This document shows, piece after piece, positions 6,986-15,398 of a stretch of 64,000 bases of DNA (positions within the stretch are counted from its first letter, which is position 1; every line of letters starts with the position of its first letter). This stretch comes from Alcanivorax sp. S71-1-4. GTDB taxonomy: Bacteria; Pseudomonadota; Gammaproteobacteria; Pseudomonadales; Alcanivoracaceae. The notes beneath the pieces were generated by a model. That model was not told the DNA's origin, searched no databases, and was given only the letters and a program-made list of their open reading frames with translations. The stretch spans positions 1-64,000 of the forward strand of contig NZ_AQOR01000019.1 in the NCBI RefSeq assembly GCF_009846755.1, written 5' to 3'. Both the position numbers and the translations under genes were made by a program.

Positions 6986-9622
6986 ATGGCAGAACACCAT
7001 CATCGCATACCGCCCGGCGGGCGTTTCTGGATCGAACGACCGGCCCTGCTCGACCGTCTGGATCAGGCGGCCGCGTACACACTGACGTTACTGCCGGCAC
7101 CGGCAGGCTCGGGCAAATCCACATTGCTGCAACAGTGGCGGGCGGTACGTCCGCAGTGGCAGATTGCCACCTTGTCGCTGACGCGACGTGATGCAGACCC
7201 GGTGCGTTTTTTCTCGCGGCTGGATGCGGCGGTTCGCGAAGTAGTGCCGCATTTCGAAGGGCTTTCCTACAACGATCTCAGTGCCGAGGCGGCATTGCCC
7301 GCTGCTGTATTGGTAGATGCCCTGTTGCAGGCCCTGGCCGAGGTGCGAGGGCCTTTTTTCCTGTTGATCGATGAGTTCCAGTTTGCCGGGGACCCCCTGA
7401 TTCACGCTGTGCTGTCCGGTGTATTGCAGGGCTCACCGGCGTCGCTGCACTGGGTCATCGCCTGTCGTGGCCAGCCGCAGCTGGCCTTGAGCCGCCTGCA
7501 ACTGGAGGACCGGGTGCAGAGCATTGACCGCACGGAAATGTGTTTCAGCGCGGCGGAACTGGATGCGCTCTGTGCGCACTATTGTCCGGCGCTGACACCT
7601 GCGCAACGGCAGCGGTTGCTGGTGCTGACCGAAGGCTGGGCCGCAGGTATCAAGCTGGCGCTGCTGGCCCAGGCGCCGGCGGGCCCGTTGCGGTTTTCCG
7701 ACCAGCCGGCATTGCTGGATTATTTTGCCGAGGTGGTGATTCATGATCTGCCGCCGGCAGTACATCGTTTTTTACTGCATACAGCGGCGCTGGAGCGTTT
7801 TTGCGAGCCGTTGTGTGACGCGCTGCTGGACGGCCCCGGCAGCAGCGCGCCGGTGCTGGCCTACCTGCAATCACGCGAACTGTTCCTGCACCCGGTCGAG
7901 GACCATCCCGGCTGGATGCGTTATCACACGCTGTTTCAGGAATTTCTGCTGGCGCGCTTGCAGGCCGGTGCGCCGGAAACACTTGACCAGCTCCATCGCC
8001 GCGCCGCCTGCTGGTGGCGGGACCATGCGGACGAGGAGAGTGCGTTGCAGCATGCGCGTCAGGTGGCGGACCAGCACTTCTTTGAACAGATGCTCACGCA
8101 GTGCTGCTATCTCTGGCACCAGCGCGGTGACTATACGCGCATCATGCACTGGTTGCTGGCGCTGCCGGAAATGCAGGTGGTACCGAATACGGACCTGTGC
8201 GGGCCGTTGATCGGGGCGTTGATCCTGTCGCGGCGCTTCAATCAGGCACGCTATTACATTGATGCGTCACTGGCCGTGCCGCCGGCCGAGCGCCAGGGGC
8301 GCTTTGCGGACGCCTGGACGCCGGCCTTTCTGGAAAACATGCTGCTGTTTTTCCAGCGCGACTGCCATTTTCGTATTGACGACGATCAGGCGGTCTTGCT
8401 GGCGTCTACAGGCCAGCATGATGTACGCGCCTTTTCGCTGGCCATCATTGCTTACCATTACCTGATGCACGCGGAGTTCGACACCGCGTTGCATTATGCC
8501 CAGCGGGCAAAGGACATTCTTTCGCGGCTCGGCTATCGCTACCTGGAAAGCTACGCTGACCTGATTCTGGTGCTGTGTGACCGCAATCGTGGCCGCATGC
8601 TGCATGCCACCCAATCGGTGCACGAGATGTTCCGGCGTTATCAGCCTGATGCACCCGGCCCGGCCTGGGTCAATGCCGGCACGGCGATGATGGTGTTGCA
8701 CTATGAAATGAACCAGCTTGACCAGGCCCGTCATCTGGGGGACAGCCTGTTGCCGAGGGTGAGTTCGTCCTGCGCGACCGAAGTGATTGCCGCCGCGTAT
8801 CTGAACATGAGCCGGCTGTTCGACCTGGCCGGCCAGACGGGACGCGCACAGCGGCTGTTGCAGCACCTGGAACGGATTCTCACACTGGGCAATTACGACC
8901 GGTTTGTCAGCCAGCTGGTGCACGAGAAAATGCGGCAGGCGTTTGTCGCTGGAGATCATCACCGCATGGAGCAGGTGATGACGGAGTATCGCCTGTTGCC
9001 CCGTTTGCAGGCCGGTGAATGGCAGGCGGCGGGGGGCTACGATGAAAACCGCGAACGGGCCGGCATGGCCGTGGTGCTGTGGCTGTGGTCGCGACAGGAT
9101 TATGACCGCGCCGACGGCGTGCTCGCGGCGATTGCCGGCATGCTGCGGCGGCAAGGTGCGAATGCGCGGGCGCTGGTAGCCGATGCTTGCCGGGTGGCGG
9201 GCAGCTGGCGCCGCGGCCGGCCGGGCGCCGCGCGCCAGCAATTGAAGGCGCTGGTGGCCCGCTATGGTCTGGAAGCGCTGAATCGCACGGCTTTTGATGA
9301 AGCGCCGGGCCTCGCGCTGGTGGTCGCTGAAGCGCACCGGCTTGGCGAGGTGACCCTGCCGGATATCTATCTGCAGATGTTTGCCTCCCTGTTGCCGTCG
9401 GAGCAGGCGCCGGCGGCCGCGCCGGTGACCGCCGCACTCACGGCCCGGGAGGCAGAGATACTCACGTTGCTGCGTGATGGTCTGTCCAACCGGGAGATCA
9501 GTGAAACCTCCGGCGTGGCGGTGACGACGATCAAATGGCACATGAAGAACATTTTCGCCAAGCTCGGTGTGAGCAGCCGTGCGGAGGCGATTGTCTGGCT
9601 GGCCCGGCATGGACAGCCCTGA
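6986..9622 (+). CDS. LAL-type (MalT/AlkS-like) LuxR transcriptional regulator
   Basis: 878 residues. Residues 38-46 form a Walker A motif (PAGSGKST) of a STAND-type ATPase, with LLIDEF near residue 126 as Walker B. A long TPR-like helical middle follows. The C-terminus (about 813-875) is a LuxR/GerE helix-turn-helix with LTAREAEIL, GLSNREIS and TTIKWHMKNIFAKLGV. The size is that of MalT and of AlkS, the alkane regulator. Proteins of this class bind ATP and an inducer and activate nearby operons. The divergent cytochrome gene is the likely target, and an alkane-type inducer is only a guess. Confidence 0.9.
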   Translation: MAEHHHRIPPGGRFWIERPALLDRLDQAAAYTLTLLPAPAGSGKSTLLQQWRAVRPQWQIATLSLTRRDADPVRFFSRLDAAVREVVPHFEGLSYNDLSAEAALPAAVLVDALLQALAEVRGPFFLLIDEFQFAGDPLIHAVLSGVLQGSPASLHWVIACRGQPQLALSRLQLEDRVQSIDRTEMCFSAAELDALCAHYCPALTPAQRQRLLVLTEGWAAGIKLALLAQAPAGPLRFSDQPALLDYFAEVVIHDLPPAVHRFLLHTAALERFCEPLCDALLDGPGSSAPVLAYLQSRELFLHPVEDHPGWMRYHTLFQEFLLARLQAGAPETLDQLHRRAACWWRDHADEESALQHARQVADQHFFEQMLTQCCYLWHQRGDYTRIMHWLLALPEMQVVPNTDLCGPLIGALILSRRFNQARYYIDASLAVPPAERQGRFADAWTPAFLENMLLFFQRDCHFRIDDDQAVLLASTGQHDVRAFSLAIIAYHYLMHAEFDTALHYAQRAKDILSRLGYRYLESYADLILVLCDRNRGRMLHATQSVHEMFRRYQPDAPGPAWVNAGTAMMVLHYEMNQLDQARHLGDSLLPRVSSSCATEVIAAAYLNMSRLFDLAGQTGRAQRLLQHLERILTLGNYDRFVSQLVHEKMRQAFVAGDHHRMEQVMTEYRLLPRLQAGEWQAAGGYDENRERAGMAVVLWLWSRQDYDRADGVLAAIAGMLRRQGANARALVADACRVAGSWRRGRPGAARQQLKALVARYGLEALNRTAFDEAPGLALVVAEAHRLGEVTLPDIYLQMFASLLPSEQAPAAAPVTAALTAREAEILTLLRDGLSNREISETSGVAVTTIKWHMKNIFAKLGVSSRAEAIVWLARHGQP

Positions 9623-9631
9623 TACGTTGCT

Positions 9632-9673
9632 TTGGTGCGTTGCTTTGGTGCGCGAATTGACCCGTCGTGGTGC
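9632..9673 (+). promoter_or_regulatory. Cluster of NtrC-like half sites
   Basis: TTGGTGC occurs at 9632-9638 and 9645-9651 as part of a 13-bp direct repeat, and TGGTGC at 9668-9673. TTGGTGC is the half site of the NtrC consensus. They lie 50-90 bp upstream of a sigma-54-like promoter, where enhancer sites are expected. Confidence 0.45.
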
Positions 9674-9721
9674 GGTGCGCCATTTTCGGGCCTGAAGCCG
9701 GCGGATTTGCGTGCTGGTTGT

Positions 9722-9737
9722 TGGCATGGTGGTTGCT
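9722..9737 (+). promoter_or_regulatory. Sigma-54 (RpoN) promoter of the Anbu operon
   Basis: TGGCATGGTGGTTGCT fits the -24/-12 consensus TGGCACGNNNNTTGCW with a single mismatch and exact GG-to-GC spacing. Transcription would start near 9749, about 30 nt before the ATG at 9778. Confidence 0.7.
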
Positions 9738-9777
9738 GAGGTCCTGAGGCAGGAGACGATGTCGAGGGCAGGACCTG

Positions 9778-11214
9778 ATGATCAAGGTGACCACACCGCC
9801 TGCGGGCGGGTTTGACGAGATGTTTGGTGCGCCCGGCAGGGTGCGGGAACAATACGCTGCGTACTGGCGCTGGCTGGAAGGGGTGTCGATGGACACCATC
9901 GAGCGCAAGCGCAAGGAAGCAGACCTGCTTTTTCACCGGGTGGGGATCACCTTCAATGTCTACGGTGCGGAGGAAGGCACCGAGCGCCTGATCCCCTTCG
10001 ACAGCCTGCCGCGCATCATTCCGGCAGCCGAGTGGCAGGCGCTCGAACAGGGCATCCTGCAGCGCGTCGAGGCGCTGAACCTGTTTTTGCACGATATCTA
10101 TCACGACCAGGCGATTCTGAAATCCGGTCGCATTCCGGCAGATCAGGTGTTCGCCAATGCCCAGTACCAGCCCTGCATGCAGGGGCTGGACCTGCCAAAT
10201 GACATCTATGCCCATATCGCGGGCGTCGATCTGATACGCAACAACGATGGCGATTACTACGTGCTGGAAGACAACCTGCGCACGCCATCGGGTGTGTCCT
10301 ACATGATCGAAAACCGCCGTATGCTGATGCGGCTGTATCCTGAGCTGTTTGCCAAGCATCGCGTGGCGCCGGTGGATCATTACCCCGCATTGCTGCACGA
10401 AATGCTGGCGCAGAGCTGCCATGTGGCCAACCCGTGCGTGGTGGTGCTGACCCCCGGCCGTTACAACAGCGCCTACTTCGAACACGCGTTTCTGGCGCGG
10501 CAAATGGGGGTGGAGCTGGTGGAAGGGGCTGACCTGTTCACCAAGGGCGGCTTTGTCTACATGCGCACCACCGCCGGCCCGCAACGGGTGGATGTGATCT
10601 ACCGCCGTATTGATGACGCCTACCTGGACCCGCTGGCGTTCGAGCCGGACTCCATGCTCGGCGTGCCGGGGCTGATGTCTGCCTACCGCGAAGGCAATGT
10701 GGTGCTGGCCAATGCGGTCGGTACCGGCGTGGCGGATGACAAATCGATTTATCCCTATGTGCCGGACATGATCCGCTTTTACCTCGGGCAGGAACCGGTG
10801 CTGAAGAACGTGCCCACCTGGCAGTGCCGCAAGAGCGATGACCTGGGCCACGTGCTCGACCGTCTGCATGAACTGGTGGTGAAAGAAGTTCACGGCGCAG
10901 GCGGCTACGGCATGCTGATCGGCCCGGCCAGCACGCGCGAGCAGATCGAGCAGTTCCGCAAACAGCTGGTGGCGCATCCGGAGAACTACATTGCCCAGCC
11001 GACGCTGTCGCTGTCCAGTTGTCCGGTATTTGTCGAAGAAGGGATTGCGCCTCGGCACATCGACCTGCGGCCGTTTGTGCTCAGTGGTCGTGAGGTGCGT
11101 CTGGTGCCGGGCGGGTTGACGCGCGTGGCCATGAAGGAAGGCTCGCTGGTGGTGAATTCGTCGCAGGGCGGTGGCACCAAGGACACCTGGGTACTGGAGG
11201 CGCCGTCATGCTGA
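9778..11214 (+). CDS. Circularly permuted ATP-grasp type 2 protein
   Basis: 478 residues of the DUF404/DUF407 family. Recognisable blocks are FDEMFGAPGRVREQY at the N-terminus, GITFNVYG, QRVEALNLFLHDIYHDQ, YYVLEDNLRTPSGVSYM (metal/ATP-binding glutamate and asparagine), VDVIYRRIDDAYLDPL and VHGAGGYGMLIGPAS. These enzymes are predicted peptide or amide-bond ligases. First gene of the Anbu operon; an AGGA site lies just upstream, and it overlaps the next gene by 7 nt (ATGCTGA). The sigma-54-like promoter at 9722 probably drives it. Confidence 0.93.
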   Translation: MIKVTTPPAGGFDEMFGAPGRVREQYAAYWRWLEGVSMDTIERKRKEADLLFHRVGITFNVYGAEEGTERLIPFDSLPRIIPAAEWQALEQGILQRVEALNLFLHDIYHDQAILKSGRIPADQVFANAQYQPCMQGLDLPNDIYAHIAGVDLIRNNDGDYYVLEDNLRTPSGVSYMIENRRMLMRLYPELFAKHRVAPVDHYPALLHEMLAQSCHVANPCVVVLTPGRYNSAYFEHAFLARQMGVELVEGADLFTKGGFVYMRTTAGPQRVDVIYRRIDDAYLDPLAFEPDSMLGVPGLMSAYREGNVVLANAVGTGVADDKSIYPYVPDMIRFYLGQEPVLKNVPTWQCRKSDDLGHVLDRLHELVVKEVHGAGGYGMLIGPASTREQIEQFRKQLVAHPENYIAQPTLSLSSCPVFVEEGIAPRHIDLRPFVLSGREVRLVPGGLTRVAMKEGSLVVNSSQGGGTKDTWVLEAPSC

Positions 11215-12137
11215 GCCGGACTGCATCGGAACTGTACTGGATGTCGCGGCATCTGGAGCGCGCAGAAAACATTGCCCGAATGCTCGACGTGGCCTGGAAC
11301 CTGTCGCTGATTCCATTTTCGGAGACGGTGAACGAGGAGGTGGCCGCGCCCCTGAAAATCACCGGCAGCCTGGAACGCTATATCGAGAAGTACGATACGG
11401 TGCAGGTCAACAATGTGCTGCACTTTTTCGCTCTGGATGAGGACAACCCCGGCAGCATTTACTGCTGCATCCGCCAGGCGCGCGAAAACGCCCACGCGGT
11501 GCGTGGCAAGATCACCAGTGAAATCTGGGAAAGCATCAACACCACCTGGATCGAGTTGCAGAATATCCGCCGCTACGGCCTGATCGCCATGGGCGCCAGT
11601 GCCTTCCTGGACTGGGTCAAAGAGCGTTCGCATCTGTTTCGGGGGGCGACCTACGGCACCATCATCCGTAATGACGCGTTCCGCTTTATCCGTATCGGCA
11701 CCTTTATCGAACGTGCCGACAACACCGCCCGGATTCTGGATGTGAAGCATCAGATACAGGGGCCAAAGGGTAACAGCGCGGTGGACTATTACCGCTGGAA
11801 TGCCCTGCTGCGTTCCGTTGGCGCGTTTGAAGCGTATCGTGAACTGTACAGTGATCGCATTACGCATGAACACGTGGCGGAAATGCTGATCCTGCGCGCC
11901 GAAGTGCCACGCTCTTTGCGCTCCTGCATGGAAATGCTGTGTGAACTGTTGCCGGCGGTGGAAGGCGACTCCGGCCTGGACGCCAAGCGTCTGGCGGCGG
12001 TGCTGTACGCGCGCCTGCAGTACGGTGACATCGACCACGTCTTCGCTATCGGTCTGCATGAATACCTGACGGATTTTCTCCGTCGTGTGAACGAACTGGC
12101 CGACACCATCCAGTCGGCTTACCTTGAAGTCATATGA
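11208..12137 (+). CDS. Alpha-E domain protein
   Basis: 309 residues, almost entirely helical, beginning MLSRTASELYWMSRHLERAENIARML, the family signature (DUF403). Later blocks include FIRIGTFIERADNTARILDV and AYRELYSDRITHEHVAEML. The biochemical role is unknown, but the family nearly always sits beside the type 2 ATP-grasp protein and the transglutaminase, as here. Translational coupling to the upstream gene is indicated by the 7-nt overlap. Confidence 0.93.
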   Translation: MLSRTASELYWMSRHLERAENIARMLDVAWNLSLIPFSETVNEEVAAPLKITGSLERYIEKYDTVQVNNVLHFFALDEDNPGSIYCCIRQARENAHAVRGKITSEIWESINTTWIELQNIRRYGLIAMGASAFLDWVKERSHLFRGATYGTIIRNDAFRFIRIGTFIERADNTARILDVKHQIQGPKGNSAVDYYRWNALLRSVGAFEAYRELYSDRITHEHVAEMLILRAEVPRSLRSCMEMLCELLPAVEGDSGLDAKRLAAVLYARLQYGDIDHVFAIGLHEYLTDFLRRVNELADTIQSAYLEVI

Positions 12138-12150
12138 GGCAGGAGGTCTT

Positions 12151-13023
12151 ATGAGACTGTCCATCGAACACCTGACGACCTACCGCTATGACGAACTGGC
12201 GCGCCACAGCACCCAGTACGTGCGCCTGACCCCGAAGAGCTCCGCGCGCCAGCACGTGCTCGACTGGCAGCTGGACATGCCGGCCGCGCCGCTGGTCAGC
12301 ACCGACGGCTTCGGCAATGTGCTGCATGTGCTGACGCTGGATGAGCCGCACCGGTCCATTTCCATCCGCGCACACGGCGAGGTGGAGGTGCTGGATGAGG
12401 ACCGGGAAGATGACGACGACGGGCTGTCGCCGCTGGTACACAGTCGCTTCACGCGGCTGACCCGGCCCAGCGCGGCGCTGACGGAGTTTGCCCATCAGTA
12501 CGCGGTGCAGCCTGGCCTGGCCGGGATGGAGAAACTGATGGCCGAGGTGCTTGCGCACATGCCCTACACACCGGGCAGCACCCACGCCGGCAGCACCGCC
12601 GGTGAGGCGTTCGCGCTCGGGCAGGGGGTCTGCCAGGACCACACCCATGTGTTTCTGGCCTGCGCCCGGCTGACCGGCCGGCCGGCGCGGTACGTCAGCG
12701 GCTACCTCTACAGCCAGGACGACCATCATGTGGCCAGCCACGCCTGGGCCGAGGTATGGCTGGACGGTATCTGGCATACCTTCGATATCACCAACCAGCA
12801 ATGCCAGCCACGCAATCATCTGAAGCTGGCGGTGGGCATGGACTATCTGGATGCCTGCCCGGTCCGTGGCGTACGCTATGGCGGCGGCCCCGAGTCCCTG
12901 CACGCGGTGGCCACCGTGGAGCGGCTCGCTTCGGAGCACACAACAGATGACGTATTGCGTCGCCATGCGCCTGGAACAGGGCATGATTTTTGCGGCGGAT
13001 TCCCGCACCAATGCCGGCGTTGA
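12151..13023 (+). CDS. Transglutaminase-like cysteine protease
   Basis: 290 residues from the ATG at 12151, preceded by AGGAGG. The N-terminal transglutaminase-associated region starts MRLSIEHLTTYRYDE. The catalytic triad is visible: Cys161 in QGVCQDHTH, His197 in ASHAWAEVW and Asp212 in HTFDITN. In this cluster the enzyme is thought to cleave or transfer peptides linked by the ATP-grasp ligase. Its last 77 nt overlap the start of the Anbu gene in another frame, an unusually long overlap, with the Anbu N-terminus well conserved, so the C-terminal tail of this protein may be variable. Confidence 0.92.
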   Translation: MRLSIEHLTTYRYDELARHSTQYVRLTPKSSARQHVLDWQLDMPAAPLVSTDGFGNVLHVLTLDEPHRSISIRAHGEVEVLDEDREDDDDGLSPLVHSRFTRLTRPSAALTEFAHQYAVQPGLAGMEKLMAEVLAHMPYTPGSTHAGSTAGEAFALGQGVCQDHTHVFLACARLTGRPARYVSGYLYSQDDHHVASHAWAEVWLDGIWHTFDITNQQCQPRNHLKLAVGMDYLDACPVRGVRYGGGPESLHAVATVERLASEHTTDDVLRRHAPGTGHDFCGGFPHQCRR

Positions 13024-13669
13024 CCATATCGCCACCTTCCGCAAACTGCACCGCTTCGAGGTCGAGGGTGAACGGCTGGTGGTGATCATGAGTGCCGGCA
13101 ACCTGGCCACCACCCAGAGCGTGCTGAGCCTGTTGCGCCAGCGCGCCCGTGACGCTGCGCCGAAACACATTCTCAATGTGCCGAGCCTGTACGACATCGC
13201 CGAGCTGGTCGGGGGCATCCTGCGCGAGGTGATCGACCGAGACGCCGGCCAGCGGCAGAGCGGCGTGGATTTCGGCAGCAGCTTCCTGGTGGGCGGGCAG
13301 ATCCGTGGCGAGGCGCCGCGGCTGTTTCACGTTTATCCGGCGGGCAATTTCATCGAAGCCACCGTGGACACCCCTTACTTCCAGATCGGTGAAAGCAAAT
13401 ATGGCAAGCCGATCATCGACCGGGTGGTGGACTTCCGGCTGCCGCTGGAGCAGGCGATGAAATGCGCCTTGATCTCGTTTGACTCCACCATCCGCTCGAA
13501 CCTGTCGGTGGGCCTGCCGCTGGATGCCATGCTGTACGACGCGGACAGCTTTGATGGCAGCCGCCACTACAATATCGACGAGCACCACGCGTTCTACCGT
13601 GAACTGCGAGAAGCCTGGTCCGACGGCCTGCGCGACACCTTCCGTTCGCTGCCCCCCCTGCGTCTGTAA
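12947..13669 (+). CDS. Anbu, proteasome-type Ntn-hydrolase peptidase
   Basis: 240 residues. The start at 12947 gives MTYCVAMRLEQGMIFAADSR, so removal of Met exposes a Thr nucleophile as in proteasome beta subunits and HslV. Asp18 (FAADSR) and Lys33 (FRKLHRF) correspond to the Thr1/Asp17/Lys33 active-site set. MSAGNLATTQ is the substrate-side loop. This is the Anbu family (ancestral beta subunit), which forms ring-like oligomers and is encoded with ATP-grasp, alpha-E and transglutaminase genes, as here. Natural substrates are unknown. It overlaps the transglutaminase gene by 77 nt. Confidence 0.92.
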   Translation: MTYCVAMRLEQGMIFAADSRTNAGVDHIATFRKLHRFEVEGERLVVIMSAGNLATTQSVLSLLRQRARDAAPKHILNVPSLYDIAELVGGILREVIDRDAGQRQSGVDFGSSFLVGGQIRGEAPRLFHVYPAGNFIEATVDTPYFQIGESKYGKPIIDRVVDFRLPLEQAMKCALISFDSTIRSNLSVGLPLDAMLYDADSFDGSRHYNIDEHHAFYRELREAWSDGLRDTFRSLPPLRL

Positions 13670-13778
13670 AACCTGCAGCCGGGGCTGCCGGCCCCCTCTC
13701 AATCCACTGGCGGAGGGGGGGCGTATCCCCTAAAGTGCGAGGCAGCCATCGTCAATTTCCGGTACTGCAGGGAGTGCC

Positions 13779-15260
13779 ATGACCAATGTGATTCTGGTGG
13801 TCGAAGACCGCCGAGACTGGGCCGCTTATTACCCCGCCAAACACCTGATGACCGCGCAGGAATACCTGGACAGCAGCACTGTCTTTCCCGTTGGACGGGT
13901 GCAGGTGATCAATCTCTGCCGCAATTACCGTTACCTCAGCCCCGGCTACTACTGTTCCCTGCTGGCGGAGGCCCGTGGCCACCGGGTGCTGCCGTCGGTG
14001 CGCACGGTCAACGACCTGTCGCGCAAGGCGCTGTACGGGTTGCACTTTGAGTCCTTTGAGACGGCGCTGGACAAGGCAATGAAGAAGCGTCGCCAGGACG
14101 GTGACCAGCTCACCATCAAGATCTATTTCGGCCAGACCGAGCACGCCGGGCTGACCGAGCTGGCGCGGCAGATCTTTGACCAGTTGCCATGCCCGATCCT
14201 GCAACTGGAGTTTCGCCGCCGTGAAAGCTGGACGGTGGAATCGGTGCGCCCGATTGGCCTGCACCAGCTCAAGGGTAAGGAAGAGGACGCCTTCGCCACC
14301 GCGCTGGAGGCGTTCAACGCACGTGTCTGGCGCAAGGCCGGCAGCCGCCGCAAGTTCCGCTATGACCTGGCGATGCTGGTGAACCCGGATGAAAAGCTGC
14401 CGCCGAGCGACAAGGTGGCCCTGCGCAAATTTGCCCGCGCGGGTGCGGATCTGGGGATCAATGTGGAGCAGATCGGCCGTGAGGATTACCCGCGCCTGGC
14501 GGAGTACGACGCGCTGTTCATCCGCGAGACCACCGCCCTGGACCACCACACTTACCAGTTTGCCCGCAAGGCCGAGCAGGAGGGCATGGTGGTGATCGAT
14601 GACCCGGGCTCGATCCTGCGGTGCACCAACAAGATCTATTTTGCCGAGCTGATGCAGGGCAACAAGGTGTCGGTACCGAAGACCCGCTTTCTGTTCCGCG
14701 GTGGCAGGCACGACGTGCAGGCGATGGTGGAGGACCTGGGCCTGCCGGTGGTGCTGAAGATCCCTGACGGCAGCTTCTCGCGCGGTATCAGCAAGGCCGA
14801 CAGTGCCGAGGCGCTGGAAGCCGCGCTGGTGGAGTATTTCAAACAGAGTGCGGTGGTGTTGGCGCAGGAGTTCATGTACACGGACTATGACTGGCGTATC
14901 GGCGTGCTCAACAACCGGCCCCTGTTTGCCTGCCAGTATTTCATGAGCAAGGGGCACTGGCAGATCTACAACCATGCCGGCGGCAAGACGCAATCCGGCG
15001 GTTCGCGCACGTTGCCGGTACAGGAAGTGCCGACCAAGGTATTGCGGACGGCACTCAAGGCCGCCCGTCTGATGGGCAATGGCCTGTACGGTGTGGACAT
15101 GAAGCAGTCCGGCGACCGCGTGGTGGTGGTGGAAGTGAACGACAACCCGAACGTGGACAGCGGTGTCGAAGACGCCTGGCTGGGCGAGGACCTGTACCGG
15201 CAGATCATGCTGGAGTTCTTGCGGCGCATGGAAGCCCGCCGGCTCGGGTTGGCGGTTTGA
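13779..15260 (+). CDS. RimK-like ATP-grasp ligase with N-terminal RLAN domain
   Basis: 493 residues. An N-terminal RLAN-type domain of about 190 residues (begins MTNVILVVEDRRDWAAYYPA) is followed by the ATP-grasp fold: DPGSILRCTNKIYFAEL, TRFLFRGG, LPVVLKIPDGSFSRGI, QEFMYTDYDWRIGVL and VVVEVNDNPNVDSGVED. RimK relatives add amino acids, typically glutamate, to protein C-termini. It follows the Anbu gene by 109 nt and belongs functionally with this set, though it may have its own promoter. Confidence 0.9.
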   Translation: MTNVILVVEDRRDWAAYYPAKHLMTAQEYLDSSTVFPVGRVQVINLCRNYRYLSPGYYCSLLAEARGHRVLPSVRTVNDLSRKALYGLHFESFETALDKAMKKRRQDGDQLTIKIYFGQTEHAGLTELARQIFDQLPCPILQLEFRRRESWTVESVRPIGLHQLKGKEEDAFATALEAFNARVWRKAGSRRKFRYDLAMLVNPDEKLPPSDKVALRKFARAGADLGINVEQIGREDYPRLAEYDALFIRETTALDHHTYQFARKAEQEGMVVIDDPGSILRCTNKIYFAELMQGNKVSVPKTRFLFRGGRHDVQAMVEDLGLPVVLKIPDGSFSRGISKADSAEALEAALVEYFKQSAVVLAQEFMYTDYDWRIGVLNNRPLFACQYFMSKGHWQIYNHAGGKTQSGGSRTLPVQEVPTKVLRTALKAARLMGNGLYGVDMKQSGDRVVVVEVNDNPNVDSGVEDAWLGEDLYRQIMLEFLRRMEARRLGLAV

Positions 15261-15398
15261 ACACAGGCATGGCGGCGCGCAACGCGCCGCGTGTTTCGTG
15301 CGTCTGGCGCGCGACCCGCAGCGCGTAGCGCACAACTTTTACACCCCGCCATCGCCAGCGGGTCGCGGGGTTTCCGGTGCGCTGCTAGACTGCGGCGC

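Noticed and set aside
6793-6987. 65-codon upstream extension of the di-heme lipoprotein
   Set aside because: The ATG at 6792 has AAGGAG and starts a lipoprotein signal; the extension would hide it and overlap the divergent gene start.
8267-9727. 486-codon minus-strand frame opposite the LAL regulator
   Set aside because: Shadow of the LuxR-type gene; no domain or ribosome site.
9367-12164. Two long minus-strand frames opposite the ATP-grasp and alpha-E genes
   Set aside because: Histidine/alanine-rich shadows; the plus-strand genes form the coherent Anbu operon with a promoter.
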